Shown here: one piece after another, positions 6,162-13,923 of the stretch | How the letters are laid out: the number at the start of each line of letters is the position of its first letter | How positions within the stretch are numbered: the first letter of the stretch is position 1 | Assembly (NCBI GenBank): GCA_027348385.1 | Contig: DAIEPO010000003.1 | Span: 1-43,098, forward strand | Direction of reading: 5' to 3' | DNA length: 43,098 nt | Source: a bacterium | GTDB taxonomy: Bacteria > Patescibacteriota > Doudnabacteria > UBA920 > VMFF01 | Made by a program: the position numbers and the translations under genes | The notes under the pieces: generated by a model | Database searches by the model: none | What the model was told of the DNA's origin: nothing | What the model saw: only the letters and a program-made list of their open reading frames with translations

Positions 6162-6710
6162 GTGTCCGTTGCTGATTCCCACCGTTTAACCCCCAGGGAA
6201 ATGCCAGAGAAACCAGTTCGTAGAGCAGTGCCGGATGTGTTGGCGATGCTTCCGGCGCATGTGTTGCCGAGCTTCCGCTTCCCATCGCGGCTCGCTCAGC
6301 TGGGCGCAGAACATGCCAGAACGCACGTCTTCGACAGAACTCTGCATGCGTACAGACACGAGGTGCAGAGCGCGCTTTCCCAGTTCCACGGCGTCATTCT
6401 GCAGCGCGATGGCGGCACGATGTCGAACGTTGAAGTGCTGATTCTCCCAGTCGTCGAGACCTGCTATCGCGGGATGATCGACGAGGAGAACTTCTCCTTC
6501 GAACGTCTGTACAGCATCACGCTGTCGTTACTCCAGGATCCACGTCTGGGTCTGGAAATTAGCAGTTCCCGTGTTACGAACAAGGGAATGCTGACGTTCG
6601 TTGCTCGACAGAGGATCGAGGGCAACGGGCGCGCGAGCGGATTCCAGACGGTGCGCATCCGGGTCATGAAGGGACGACGCCGCGCCAAGCGAACGAGCAA
6701 GGCGCACTGA
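6162..6710 (+). CDS. GC-rich 182-residue protein, unknown
   Basis: No family is recognised. It is rich in Arg, Ala, Leu and Val and ends in a strongly basic tail (MKGRRRAKRTSKAH), which may bind nucleic acid; that is only inference from charge. No signal peptide or membrane helix is seen. The start is the GTG at 6162, with AAGG 8 nt before it; a stronger AGGAGG at about 6137 lies too far upstream to serve this codon, and an ATG at 6201 is an alternative. It stops with TGA, which no AT-rich gene in the window does. It has its own promoter and a 13-bp stem terminator, so it is an isolated transcription unit. Confidence 0.7.
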   Translation: MSVADSHRLTPREMPEKPVRRAVPDVLAMLPAHVLPSFRFPSRLAQLGAEHARTHVFDRTLHAYRHEVQSALSQFHGVILQRDGGTMSNVEVLILPVVETCYRGMIDEENFSFERLYSITLSLLQDPRLGLEISSSRVTNKGMLTFVARQRIEGNGRASGFQTVRIRVMKGRRRAKRTSKAH

Positions 6711-6734
6711 ACCTAGCAACCTTAGGAAAGCAGC

Positions 6735-6769
6735 GAGGCCGCTTCACATTTTTGCAGTGAAGCGGCCTC
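6735..6769 (+). terminator. Terminator of the 6162 gene
   Basis: A 13-bp perfect stem GAGGCCGCTTCAC / GTGAAGCGGCCTC around a 9-nt loop, followed by a weak T tract. The next promoter begins 12 nt later. Confidence 0.8.
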
Positions 6770-6780
6770 TTACGATATAT

Positions 6781-6809
6781 TTGACTGATATTTTTTCAAA
6801 GAGTAACAT
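6781..6809 (+). promoter_or_regulatory. Promoter of the 6895 gene
   Basis: TTGACT (6781-6786), 17 bp, TAACAT (6804-6809). The predicted start near 6816 puts the hairpin at 6822-6848 at the 5' end of the mRNA. Confidence 0.6.
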
Positions 6810-6821
6810 TTGCATATACGT

Positions 6822-6848
6822 CTACGGGCTCTTCCGATCTTCCCGTAG
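6822..6848 (+). other. 5' leader hairpin with a loop matching a sequencing adapter end
   Basis: CTACGGG (6822-6828) and CCCGTAG (6842-6848) form a 7-bp stem around a 13-nt loop. Positions 6828-6840 read GCTCTTCCGATCT, identical to the 3' end of common Illumina adapters. The flanking inverted repeat suggests natural sequence, but an assembly artefact is not excluded. Confidence 0.5.
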
Positions 6849-6894
6849 GGTTCCCAAACAGATCGGGGATACACATATTGAGGGCTTTATTACC

Positions 6895-7326
6895 ATGCGT
6901 CAGCTGCAAGGCACGACCACTCCCCACCACGGCAAGAACAAGCCGAAGGTCACCAACGACGCAGCACAAGGAGGAACAAGGAAGGAGAAGAGCTTCAAGC
7001 TCGCGAGCAGGATCGTCGATCGTTGTCTCGGATCGTCGCGGTCAGAAGTCAGCGCTGAGTTTAAGCGTTGCCTCGCAGAGGCACTGCTTGCAACCAGCGC
7101 CGTCCCTGATTTCGCGGACCGCGAGATGTCTGTGAATTCAGCGTTCCGCGAAGCTCTGCGCGCAGCAGCGCCTCTCGGAGTGCACACCGCAATCTACGCC
7201 CTTGGCAACGGCTCGACCCTTGCTGAGTGGCGGGATGTAAGCGGTGTTCATTACCGCTGCGAGATCGACATCATGGCCGAGCTCGGCAAGCACCATCGTC
7301 GCCTCTGTGACGGAGTGTTGCACTGA
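6895..7326 (+). CDS. GC-rich 143-residue protein, unknown
   Basis: No family is recognised. The first 35 residues are basic, low in hydrophobics and probably disordered (HHGKNKPKVTNDAAQGGTRKEK). Residues 38-95 look helical, with two cysteines, and the C-terminal part looks mixed (TAIYALGNGSTLAEWRDVSGVHYRCEIDIMAELGKHH). The start is ATG at 6895, with GAGGG 10 nt upstream; the frame is open further upstream, but that region is promoter, hairpin and leader. It stops with TGA. Its own promoter and GC-rich terminator make it a separate unit. Codon use is GC-rich and unlike the adjacent phosphomannomutase gene. Confidence 0.68.
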   Translation: MRQLQGTTTPHHGKNKPKVTNDAAQGGTRKEKSFKLASRIVDRCLGSSRSEVSAEFKRCLAEALLATSAVPDFADREMSVNSAFREALRAAAPLGVHTAIYALGNGSTLAEWRDVSGVHYRCEIDIMAELGKHHRRLCDGVLH

Positions 7327-7344
7327 GTTCTCCTTCGCCCCCCC

Positions 7345-7378
7345 GGCCAGACATGGATTCTTCGTGTCTGGCCGAGTC
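7345..7378 (+). terminator. Terminator of the 6895 gene
   Basis: A 9-bp stem GGCCAGACA / TGTCTGGCC with an 11-nt loop, followed by GAGTCGTTTTTG. It closes the GC-rich block. Confidence 0.8.
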
Positions 7379-7382
7379 GTTT

Positions 7383-7411
7383 TTGACTTAAAATATATTC
7401 AACCTTACAAT
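7383..7411 (+). promoter_or_regulatory. Promoter of the phosphomannomutase gene
   Basis: TTGACT (7383-7388), 17 bp, TACAAT (7406-7411), located where composition returns to AT-rich. It gives a leader of about 25 nt with no clear Shine-Dalgarno sequence. Confidence 0.65.
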
Positions 7412-7442
7412 TTATAAGCAACATTAAATAATCTAGAGATAT

Positions 7443-8822
7443 ATGGATATAAACCAGGGGATCTTTAAGGCTTACGATATTAGAGGCATTTACCCAGATC
7501 AATTAAATGAAGACGGCGCTTATGCGATTGCACGAGCATTTGTTTCTTTGGTTAAAAAAAGAATAGGTACAGAAAAGAAACTTAAAATTGCAGTTGGTTC
7601 TGACATGCGTCTTTCAAGCCCCTCTTTAAAAGAGCGCGTAATTGCAGGGTTGTTAGATAGTGGTGTTGATGTTGATGATATTGGTTTAGTTTCTTCACCT
7701 GCTTTTTACTTTGCAGTAGGTTTTTACGGATATGATGCTGGTATGCAGGTTTCAGCTTCGCATAACCCCAAAGAATACAATGGTTTAAAACTAGTCTTTG
7801 AAAAAGGTTTTCCAGTAAGCAAAGAAAACGGTATTTATGAGTTAAGAGAAATGGTTACAAACGACCAGTTACCTGAACTTGCTTTAGAAAAAGGGACTCT
7901 TGGTAAAAGAGAAAATATTGCTGAGGCTTGTGTTGCAGAACAAACAAAAAATCTTGATCTTTCAAAGATCAAGAAGTTTAAAATAGTCATTGATCCGGCA
8001 AATGCCATGGGTATAACTGACATGCAAGCATTGTTTGCAAAACTTCCATGTGAATTAGTAAAGATGAATTTTGAACTAGATGGTAATTTTCCAGCACACC
8101 CTGCAGATCCAATGCTAGCAGAAAACATTGCTGCATTAAAGGAACGAGTTATTGCTGAAAAAGCAGACTTAGGAATTGGTATTGATGGTGATGCTGATAG
8201 ATACTTCTTTGTTGATGAAAAAGGCGAACCAATCAAACAGGGGATCATGCGCGGATTAATGGCTCAGATTGAATTAAAAGATCATCCTGGAGCAACCATT
8301 GCATATGACATCCGTCCTGGAAGAATAACTTTAGACATGATTTTAAAGTTTGGTGGTAAACCTCTTTTAACTCCTGTTGGACATTCTCTGATCAAAAAAA
8401 TGATGGTTGAAAACAACGCCATCTATGGTGGAGAATCATCCGGACACTTTGCTTACAAGTTTGATTACGGAACTTTTGAAGCACCAATTCCAGAGGTTGT
8501 TAAATTCTTAATATATATTTCAGAACAAAACAAACCAGTTTCAGAGATAATAAAGCCGTACGATGTATATTATCATTCCGGGGAAATAAATATGCATTTG
8601 CAAAGCAATGAAGAGGCACTAAGCAAGATTGAACAAATAAAAGCAATGTTCCCAGATGGCAAAGTAAACCTCATGGATGGTTTAAGCGTAGAATACCCAG
8701 ATTTCTGGTTTAACTTAAGACCTTCAAATACAGAACCGCTCTTAAGATTAGCGGTTGAGGGTGCAAGTAAAGAGATTGTTGAACAGAAAGTAGCGGAAAT
8801 GAAAAAGGTTTTAATGGGATAA
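7443..8822 (+). CDS. manB: Phosphomannomutase/phosphoglucomutase
   Basis: An alpha-D-phosphohexomutase that moves phosphate between C6 and C1 of mannose or glucose, feeding sugar-nucleotide synthesis for the cell surface. The 459 residues show the four family loops: YDIRG near the N-terminus, catalytic phosphoserine loop SASHNP (Ser106), metal-binding GIDGDADR, and sugar-binding GGESSGH; the C-terminal phosphate loop RPSNTEPLLRL is present. Length is normal and the protein is cytoplasmic. It is a single-gene unit with its own promoter and terminator, just beyond the first GC-rich block. Mannose versus glucose preference cannot be told from sequence, so the symbol is tentative. Confidence 0.93.
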   Translation: MDINQGIFKAYDIRGIYPDQLNEDGAYAIARAFVSLVKKRIGTEKKLKIAVGSDMRLSSPSLKERVIAGLLDSGVDVDDIGLVSSPAFYFAVGFYGYDAGMQVSASHNPKEYNGLKLVFEKGFPVSKENGIYELREMVTNDQLPELALEKGTLGKRENIAEACVAEQTKNLDLSKIKKFKIVIDPANAMGITDMQALFAKLPCELVKMNFELDGNFPAHPADPMLAENIAALKERVIAEKADLGIGIDGDADRYFFVDEKGEPIKQGIMRGLMAQIELKDHPGATIAYDIRPGRITLDMILKFGGKPLLTPVGHSLIKKMMVENNAIYGGESSGHFAYKFDYGTFEAPIPEVVKFLIYISEQNKPVSEIIKPYDVYYHSGEINMHLQSNEEALSKIEQIKAMFPDGKVNLMDGLSVEYPDFWFNLRPSNTEPLLRLAVEGASKEIVEQKVAEMKKVLMG

Positions 8823-8826
8823 TAAA

Positions 8827-8850
8827 AAAAGGCGCCTCAGGGCGCCTTTT
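8827..8850. terminator. Bidirectional terminator between the mutase gene and trpS
   Basis: A 10-bp stem AAAAGGCGCC / GGCGCCTTTT with a TCAG loop serves the convergent genes on both sides. Confidence 0.9.
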
Positions 8851-8854
8851 AAAT

Positions 8855-9829
8855 TTATAACAATCCAATTTTCCCTTTTATCTCCTCAATCGTTTTGTTA
8901 GCAATACTTTGTGCTTTCTTCGATCCTTCTGCTAAGACTTCTGCAAGGTATTCTGGATCAGCAAGCAACTTCGCTCTTTTTTCCCTGAACTCTGCAAAAT
9001 GATTTGCGATTGCTTCTGCTAGAGCATCTTTTAAGTGTGAGAATTGAATAGTGTTATCTTTAAGCTGGCTTTGGAAAAATTCATACTGTCCTTCAGTTCC
9101 GAATTCTTTTAACAACCGCATCAGGTTATCAACTCCCTCAGATTTTCCTTTAGCATCAGTTGCTGTGACTGCTTTTTTAAGTTTCTTTTTAATTTCTTCA
9201 GGAGAATCAGCTAGCAATATTCCTGAACCACTAGTTTTACTCATTTTCTTTGTTGGTTCAGAAAGACTCATGATTTTTGCTGTTTTGTTTAGGATTGGTT
9301 TTGGTTCAGGAAATGTTTTGCCAAATGCATTATTAAACTTTCTTGCAATCACTCGGGAAAGTTCTAGGTGTTGCACTTGATCTTCACCAACAGGTACAAC
9401 CTCACCTTTGTAGAGCAAAACATCAGCTGCCATTAATACAGGATAGTTTAATAGCCCTGCATTAATATTCTTAATGTTTTCTCCAGAAGCTTTGTCTTTA
9501 AACTGAGTCATTCTTTGTAATTCAGAAACAGGAGTAATACAATTAAAAATCCAAGCTAGTTCTGTGTGTTGTGGCACTTGGGATTGTAAAAAGATTGTGC
9601 TTTTCTTAGGATCAAGTCCAAGGGCTATATAGTCAGCAAGAACAGCCCAAGAGCTCTTTCTTAATTCTTCAGGCTGAAACGGTGTTGTTAAAGTATGTAA
9701 GTCAGCAATGAAGAAATAGCAGTCATAGTCATCTTGTTTTTCTATGAACTGCTTTATCGCTCCTAAGTAATTGCCAATATGTGGTTCACTACTTGCTCTT
9801 AATCCAGAGACTAAAATCTGTTTTTTCAT
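8855..9829 (-). CDS. trpS: Tryptophanyl-tRNA synthetase
   Basis: A class I synthetase that charges tRNA-Trp. The HIGH-type motif is EPHIGN near residue 18 and the KMSKS-type motif is KKMSKTSGSGI; between them lie the family segments FFIADLHTLT and MAADVLLYKGEVVPVGEDQVQHLELSR. With 324 residues it has normal length. I place the start at the ATG at 9829 because the protein family begins MKKQILVSGLRAS and because TATACT lies exactly 6 nt before it; this predicts a leaderless mRNA. The frame is open about 100 nt further upstream, but that region is promoter. It is a single-gene unit, divergent from a pseudopilin gene. Confidence 0.95.
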   Translation of the reverse strand: MKKQILVSGLRASSEPHIGNYLGAIKQFIEKQDDYDCYFFIADLHTLTTPFQPEELRKSSWAVLADYIALGLDPKKSTIFLQSQVPQHTELAWIFNCITPVSELQRMTQFKDKASGENIKNINAGLLNYPVLMAADVLLYKGEVVPVGEDQVQHLELSRVIARKFNNAFGKTFPEPKPILNKTAKIMSLSEPTKKMSKTSGSGILLADSPEEIKKKLKKAVTATDAKGKSEGVDNLMRLLKEFGTEGQYEFFQSQLKDNTIQFSHLKDALAEAIANHFAEFREKRAKLLADPEYLAEVLAEGSKKAQSIANKTIEEIKGKIGLL

Positions 9830-9835
9830 GCTTAA

Positions 9836-9864
9836 AGTATAGCATATTTGGGTTATGATATACT
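9836..9864. promoter_or_regulatory. Interlocked divergent promoters of trpS and pseudopilin
   Basis: AGTATA (9836-9841), 17 bp, TATACT (9859-9864). On each strand TATACT is an extended -10 (preceded by TGC or TGA), and the other strand's -10 sits where its -35 should be. The minus-strand start falls on the trpS ATG. Confidence 0.65.
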
Positions 9865-9883
9865 CATACAAAAGAGAGTTTTG

Positions 9884-10420
9884 ATGAAAATATTCAATAT
9901 ATACAAGCAAACAAAAAGAAAAAATCAAAAGGGTTTTACCCTAATAGAGCTTTTAGTAGTTATCGCCATTATTGGTCTGATGGCCTCAGTTGTGACTATG
10001 GGTTTAGGTAGGGCTCGTGCAAAAGCACGGGATGTTAAAAGACGTGCTGATTTAAAACAAATCGCAACTGCCATGGAGTTGTATTACAATGATCACAATT
10101 CTTTTCAGGTTTCAGGTGGTGGATATTTTGGCGGCGGACAAGGTTGGTTTTCATATGAAAATGGTTCATCATATGTCACTTCAGTTGCGCATCAATTAAA
10201 TATTCTTGGGTACTTAGGAAATACAAAAGCAGAGGACCCAATTCAAAATCCTGGATATATGATATATCTTTGTAATAACGCGCAGGTCTATGCAGTTTCA
10301 GCAACCTTGGAATATCCAACTGCAGATGATATTGCTTTCATCCAAACAACTTGTAATGGAGTTGGTGGAAACGGAACGTACACGATTTATGGAAAAAACT
10401 TCGCAGTTGGACACAATTAA
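9884..10420 (+). CDS. Type IV pilin-like protein (pseudopilin)
   Basis: A 178-residue protein with a short basic leader and the prepilin signature KGFTLIELLVVIAIIGLMASVV, cleaved by prepilin peptidase between Gly and Phe, with Glu at +5 of the mature protein. The hydrophobic N-terminal helix runs into a conserved RARAKARDVKRRADLKQIATAMELYY segment typical of CPR pseudopilins. The globular part is Gly- and Tyr-rich with three cysteines. It would anchor in the cytoplasmic membrane and assemble into a pilus or secretion pseudopilus. ATG at 9884 is used, since upstream frame codons overlap the promoter. No assembly genes are next to it. Confidence 0.85.
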   Translation: MKIFNIYKQTKRKNQKGFTLIELLVVIAIIGLMASVVTMGLGRARAKARDVKRRADLKQIATAMELYYNDHNSFQVSGGGYFGGGQGWFSYENGSSYVTSVAHQLNILGYLGNTKAEDPIQNPGYMIYLCNNAQVYAVSATLEYPTADDIAFIQTTCNGVGGNGTYTIYGKNFAVGHN

Positions 10421-10446
10421 AAAAGCGGGCTTTAAAGCCCGCTTTT
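10421..10446. terminator. Bidirectional terminator between pseudopilin and rnj
   Basis: A 26-nt perfect palindrome (AAAAGCGGGCTTT and its mirror) with A and T runs serves both convergent genes. Confidence 0.9.
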
Positions 10447-10457
10447 AAACTATTAGA

Positions 10458-12236
10458 TTATACTTCCATAACCACTGGCAGAATCATTGGTCTGCGCTCG
10501 GTTTTTTGATAGAGGTATTCACCAATTTGGTCTCTGACTGTTTGACGAATCTGAGCATAGTTTGCTTCGCCATGTCCTTTGTTTTCAAAGAGCTTGCGAA
10601 CTTCGTGTTTAACTTCACGGATTAGTTCATCAGAACCTTTCATGTAGATGAAACCACGGGAAAGAATTTCTGGTTGAGAAATTAATTTTCCGGTTTTACG
10701 ATCAACGGTTAAGATGATCACAAACATTCCATCTTTGGCCATGACTTGTCGGTCACGGATAACGACCTCACCAACATCGCCAACACCTAAACCATCAATG
10801 AAGACATAGCCACCTGGAATCTTTGCTTCAGCAAGTTTGCCTTGCTGTGCTGAGTTAATTTCCATGGCTTGTCCATTGTCCATGATGAAAATGTTTTCAT
10901 CTGGAATACCAAGTTGTTTTGCTAATTCTGCGTGAGCTACTAACATGTAGTGTTCACCGTGAATTGGCATGAAGTACTTTGGTTTAATCAAAGACATCAT
11001 CAACTTTAAGTCTTCTTGTTTAGCGTGTCCGGAAGTGTGAATGTCTAAGTTTTTGTAGTACAAAACTTTGGCACCTTCACGAGTTAAGTTAGAAAGAACG
11101 CTAGCAACAGATGCTTCATTTCCAGGAATTGGAGTAGAGGAGACAACTGCTGTATCACCCTTTTTAATCTTAATGGTTTTATGTTCGCTGCGAGCAATTC
11201 TAGCAAGCGCCGCAGCTTCTTCACCTTGAGAACCAGTAACTAAGATGACCACATCTTTGTCAGGAAACTTTTTCATTTGTTCAGTTTTGATGACAATCTT
11301 TGGTTGGATCTTTAAATACCCTAAAGACAAAGCTATCTCAATGTTTTGAACCATGCTTCTACCGATAACTACAACCTTGCGGTTAAACTTAGCGGCTGAA
11401 TTAAAGACCTGTTGAATACGGGAAATGTTAGTTGCAAAGGTTGCAAAGATAATACGACCAGTCGCTCCTTGAAAAACTCGATCAATCGTATCAGAAAGCT
11501 CGCGTTCAGATATGGCATAACCTGGAACAGCAGCGTTCGTTGAGTCGCTCATTAAAAGCAAAACTCCGTCTCCACCTATTCTCGCAATCTTATCAAACTC
11601 AGCAGGCTTACCATCAACTGGAGTGTAGTCAAACTTCCAGTCTGTTGCATAGACAACAGTTCCAACCGGAGTTTTAATTGCTAAACCAACTCCATCAGGG
11701 AAGCTGTGGTTGACTCTGAAGAATCTAAATTGAAATGCTCCTAGAGTTAAGACATCATCAATGTGCAAAGTGTTAATTTTTGCACGATGCACCATATTAA
11801 ATTCTTCTAATCTTTTCTTAACAAAGCCAGCGGTCAAAGGCATGGTGTAGATTGGAGGATCACCAAGCTTAGGCAGGATGTAGGGAATACCACCAGTGTG
11901 GTCTAAGTGACCATGGGTGATAACTACTCCGCGGATGCGACGTTTGTTTTCTTCAAGCCATTTAGTATCAGGGATGATGTAATCAATACCAGGCATGCTT
12001 TCATCTGGGAAAGCAAAACCCATGTCTATAATTACGAGGTCATCACCGTACTCGAAGACAGTCATGTTTTCACCGACTTCTTCAACACCACCCATTGGGA
12101 TGATGCGCAAGTTCTGGCGTGATGCTGTGAACTTGCTTGTGTTGATGCTGGTTTGTGGCTGAACTGTGTGTCCGTGCGGCACACCAACAACTGTGGGCTT
12201 GTGCGGCGTTTTGCCAGCAGCCCTGTTTCTTATCAT
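10458..12236 (-). CDS. rnj: Ribonuclease J
   Basis: A metallo-beta-lactamase/beta-CASP ribonuclease that processes and degrades RNA by 5'-exo and endonucleolytic cuts. The zinc motif HGHLDHTGG is near residue 108, followed by the beta-CASP region (TGSQGEEAAALARIA, then PIPGNEASV and the PIHGEHYML metal-binding segment) and a C-terminal domain. An N-terminal basic extension of about 40 residues precedes LRIIPMGGVEEVGENM. I prefer the ATG at 12236 (592 residues) because TAGGA lies 5 nt upstream; an in-frame ATG at 12257 has no such site and lies in a leader hairpin. It has a strong promoter and a leader of about 100 nt. Confidence 0.92.
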   Translation of the reverse strand: MIRNRAAGKTPHKPTVVGVPHGHTVQPQTSINTSKFTASRQNLRIIPMGGVEEVGENMTVFEYGDDLVIIDMGFAFPDESMPGIDYIIPDTKWLEENKRRIRGVVITHGHLDHTGGIPYILPKLGDPPIYTMPLTAGFVKKRLEEFNMVHRAKINTLHIDDVLTLGAFQFRFFRVNHSFPDGVGLAIKTPVGTVVYATDWKFDYTPVDGKPAEFDKIARIGGDGVLLLMSDSTNAAVPGYAISERELSDTIDRVFQGATGRIIFATFATNISRIQQVFNSAAKFNRKVVVIGRSMVQNIEIALSLGYLKIQPKIVIKTEQMKKFPDKDVVILVTGSQGEEAAALARIARSEHKTIKIKKGDTAVVSSTPIPGNEASVASVLSNLTREGAKVLYYKNLDIHTSGHAKQEDLKLMMSLIKPKYFMPIHGEHYMLVAHAELAKQLGIPDENIFIMDNGQAMEINSAQQGKLAEAKIPGGYVFIDGLGVGDVGEVVIRDRQVMAKDGMFVIILTVDRKTGKLISQPEILSRGFIYMKGSDELIREVKHEVRKLFENKGHGEANYAQIRQTVRDQIGEYLYQKTERRPMILPVVMEV

Positions 12237-12337
12237 AAAATTCCTATTACCGAACATTTAGTAGCGTTCGGTTTAATTATCTATATTCAAATGTTTTTTG
12301 GTTTCCTTAAAGAAGGAATTACACGAAAAACTAAGTT
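12237..12337 (-). promoter_or_regulatory. Structured 5' leader of rnj
   Basis: About 100 nt between the predicted transcript start and the ATG at 12236. It contains TTCCTT-CTTT-AAGGAA and CCGAAC-N10-GTTCGG; the second ends just before the ribosome binding site. Autoregulation by the RNase is possible but not shown. Confidence 0.4.
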
Positions 12338-12343
12338 ATTAAC

Positions 12344-12372
12344 ATTCTACATGTTTTAACTGTTTTTGTCAA
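12344..12372 (-). promoter_or_regulatory. rnj promoter
   Basis: TTGACA (12367-12372), 17 bp, TAGAAT (12344-12349): the best consensus promoter in the window. It overlaps the region used by the divergent pseudopilin gene. Confidence 0.8.
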
Positions 12373-12404
12373 TGTGGTATAAAAAGTGTAGAATGAAAGC
12401 AATA

Positions 12405-12872
12405 ATGAAAATACTACAGAAACAAAAGGGTTTTACGCTCATAGAGCTCATGGTGACCATGGCAATGATCGGTTTTCTTGCATCCATAATATTGATAGCT
12501 TTGGGTAGTGCTAGGTTAAAAGCACGAGACGCTAAAAGAGTTACAGACGCAAAAAATGTCATCAAGAGCTTTGAGCTGTATTTAAATGATAACGGGGTAT
12601 ACCCGCAATATGGTACAGCAGGAACAGAGTATGATTTAACAACAGCAATGACCAATGCAACACCTGTACCTTTAGTTCCAGGGTATATGAGTCAAACACC
12701 AGTAGACCCAGCGCTTCTAGCCCAAAATCATCCATACAGATATGTAACTGATGCAGGTGGCAGAAATTTTGGCTTAGCAATATATTTTGAAGCAGATGGT
12801 GCATATTGTAAATATCACAGTTCTGGAGGACTTGCTTCTTGGTTTTCAAGTGCACCAGATTGTGTGAGATAA
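12405..12872 (+). CDS. Type IV pilin-like protein (second pseudopilin)
   Basis: A 155-residue relative of the 9884 gene: QKGFTLIELMVTMAMIGFLASIIL is the prepilin cleavage site and membrane helix, followed by the same GSARLKARDAKRVTDAKNVIKSFELYLND pattern. The C-terminal part has two cysteines, possibly a disulfide (CKYHSS...DC). Two ATG codons are possible, 12393 and 12405; I use 12405, which has GAAAG 6-8 nt upstream, and the choice changes only four leader residues. An extended -10, TGGTATAAA (12376-12383 for the core), precedes it. The two pseudopilins flank rnj, and both probably belong to one pilus made with genes elsewhere. Confidence 0.83.
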   Translation: MKILQKQKGFTLIELMVTMAMIGFLASIILIALGSARLKARDAKRVTDAKNVIKSFELYLNDNGVYPQYGTAGTEYDLTTAMTNATPVPLVPGYMSQTPVDPALLAQNHPYRYVTDAGGRNFGLAIYFEADGAYCKYHSSGGLASWFSSAPDCVR

Positions 12873-12874
12873 CT

Positions 12875-12900
12875 AAAACACCGACAATGGTCGGTGTTTT
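12875..12900 (+). terminator. Terminator after the second pseudopilin
   Basis: Stem AAAACACCGAC / GTCGGTGTTTT with a 4-nt loop. Nearly the same hairpin occurs at 13880-13905, on the other side of the DUF5667 gene. Confidence 0.88.
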
Positions 12901-12946
12901 AAATATGAGGATATTTTACTGAGCTTTGGAGTTTTGATAACAATTT

Positions 12947-13777
12947 CTATTCGTTGTCTTCTACCTTATTACCTTCTTTCAATTGATTTGAAGAACCTGA
13001 ATCTTGAGAACTATTTTTTTCGTCTGCATCCTCTGGCTCATCGGTTTCTTCCGCTTCATCAATCTCTTCTGGTTCCTCTGCTTCTATAGCTTCTTGCTCT
13101 TCTTTTTGTTCAAGCTCTTCTTTTTGCTGATCATCTTCACTCATTTCTTTCTCTATGTTTTTCTGTTCATTCTGGAGAGAATCTTTAAGCTGATCTTTTT
13201 TTTGTTCAAGTGTGTCAATCTTTCCATCAATATCCTTTAGCTGTGCTTCTAACACTGCTATCTCTGCTGTATCTCCGACACGGCGAGCTTCTGCAAGAAG
13301 TTTTGTTTTGATTTCTTTACGCTGGATTTTTAATTGTTCTTTAGCGTCTTTGAAAGTTTGCTCTAAAAGTTTGTCTCGTAAGTCAAACTCATCATTCAAT
13401 GTTTTAGCAAGCGTGGAAACATCCTTACCAGATGTTTTCTCCTGATTAACTATTTCTGCAGCATAGGCTATATTAGTTTTAAGAAGTGACTCAGCTATTG
13501 CCAGTCCCTTGGCATTAACGCCTTTTTTCTCAACCATTATTTTAATCTCAGCAATGCGCTCTCCTGCAAATTCAATTTGTAACTTAGCCTTTGCTTCAGG
13601 GTTAAAGGTAAAGAATTGGCGAAAATTTTCTCCGAAACGATCAAGGAAATAGAAAGGGTTGGCAGGGGTTAGTCCTGGAGATGGAAGTGTTACTGTTGTG
13701 CTTTGGGCAAAGACAGTACTATTAGTAAGGACAAGCAGAGTTGCCAGCACGATGCTAGATGTAAATAGTTTTTTCAT
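12947..13777 (-). CDS. Exported DUF5667-like protein with acidic tail
   Basis: A 276-residue protein with a clear signal peptide (MKKLFTSSIVLATLLVLTNSTVFAQ), then LPSPGLTPANPFYFLDRFGENFR, the hallmark of the DUF5667 family found in CPR and some Gram-positive bacteria. The middle (about 45-215) is long amphipathic helix, probably coiled coil. The last 60 residues are strongly acidic (Glu/Asp/Gln) and low-complexity. It would be released or stay at the cell surface. No enzymatic motif is visible and the family function is unknown. It has an extended -10 promoter and sits alone between two almost identical hairpins. Confidence 0.8.
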   Translation of the reverse strand: MKKLFTSSIVLATLLVLTNSTVFAQSTTVTLPSPGLTPANPFYFLDRFGENFRQFFTFNPEAKAKLQIEFAGERIAEIKIMVEKKGVNAKGLAIAESLLKTNIAYAAEIVNQEKTSGKDVSTLAKTLNDEFDLRDKLLEQTFKDAKEQLKIQRKEIKTKLLAEARRVGDTAEIAVLEAQLKDIDGKIDTLEQKKDQLKDSLQNEQKNIEKEMSEDDQQKEELEQKEEQEAIEAEEPEEIDEAEETDEPEDADEKNSSQDSGSSNQLKEGNKVEDNE

Positions 13778-13813
13778 AGATTTTTGTTATGTTTATTTAA
13801 TTCTTACTGTATG

Positions 13814-13819
13814 AGTATA
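13814..13819 (-). promoter_or_regulatory. Extended -10 promoter of the DUF5667 gene
   Basis: TGCTATACT on the minus strand, with the core at 13814-13819 and no good -35. It leaves a leader of about 30 nt before the ATG at 13777. Confidence 0.5.
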
Positions 13820-13879
13820 GCATAATAACCCTAGTAATAGTGTTTATGGTTGAATGAACTTTTTGGTTTACTAAATTGT

Positions 13880-13905
13880 AAAACACCGACCATTATCGGT
13901 GTTTT
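13880..13905 (-). terminator. Terminator after tRNA-Leu
   Basis: Stem AAAACACCGA / TCGGTGTTTT with a 6-nt loop, downstream of tRNA-Leu on the minus strand. Its arms match those of the hairpin at 12875-12900. Confidence 0.8.
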
Positions 13906-13923
13906 TAATTTAAGAATATTTTT

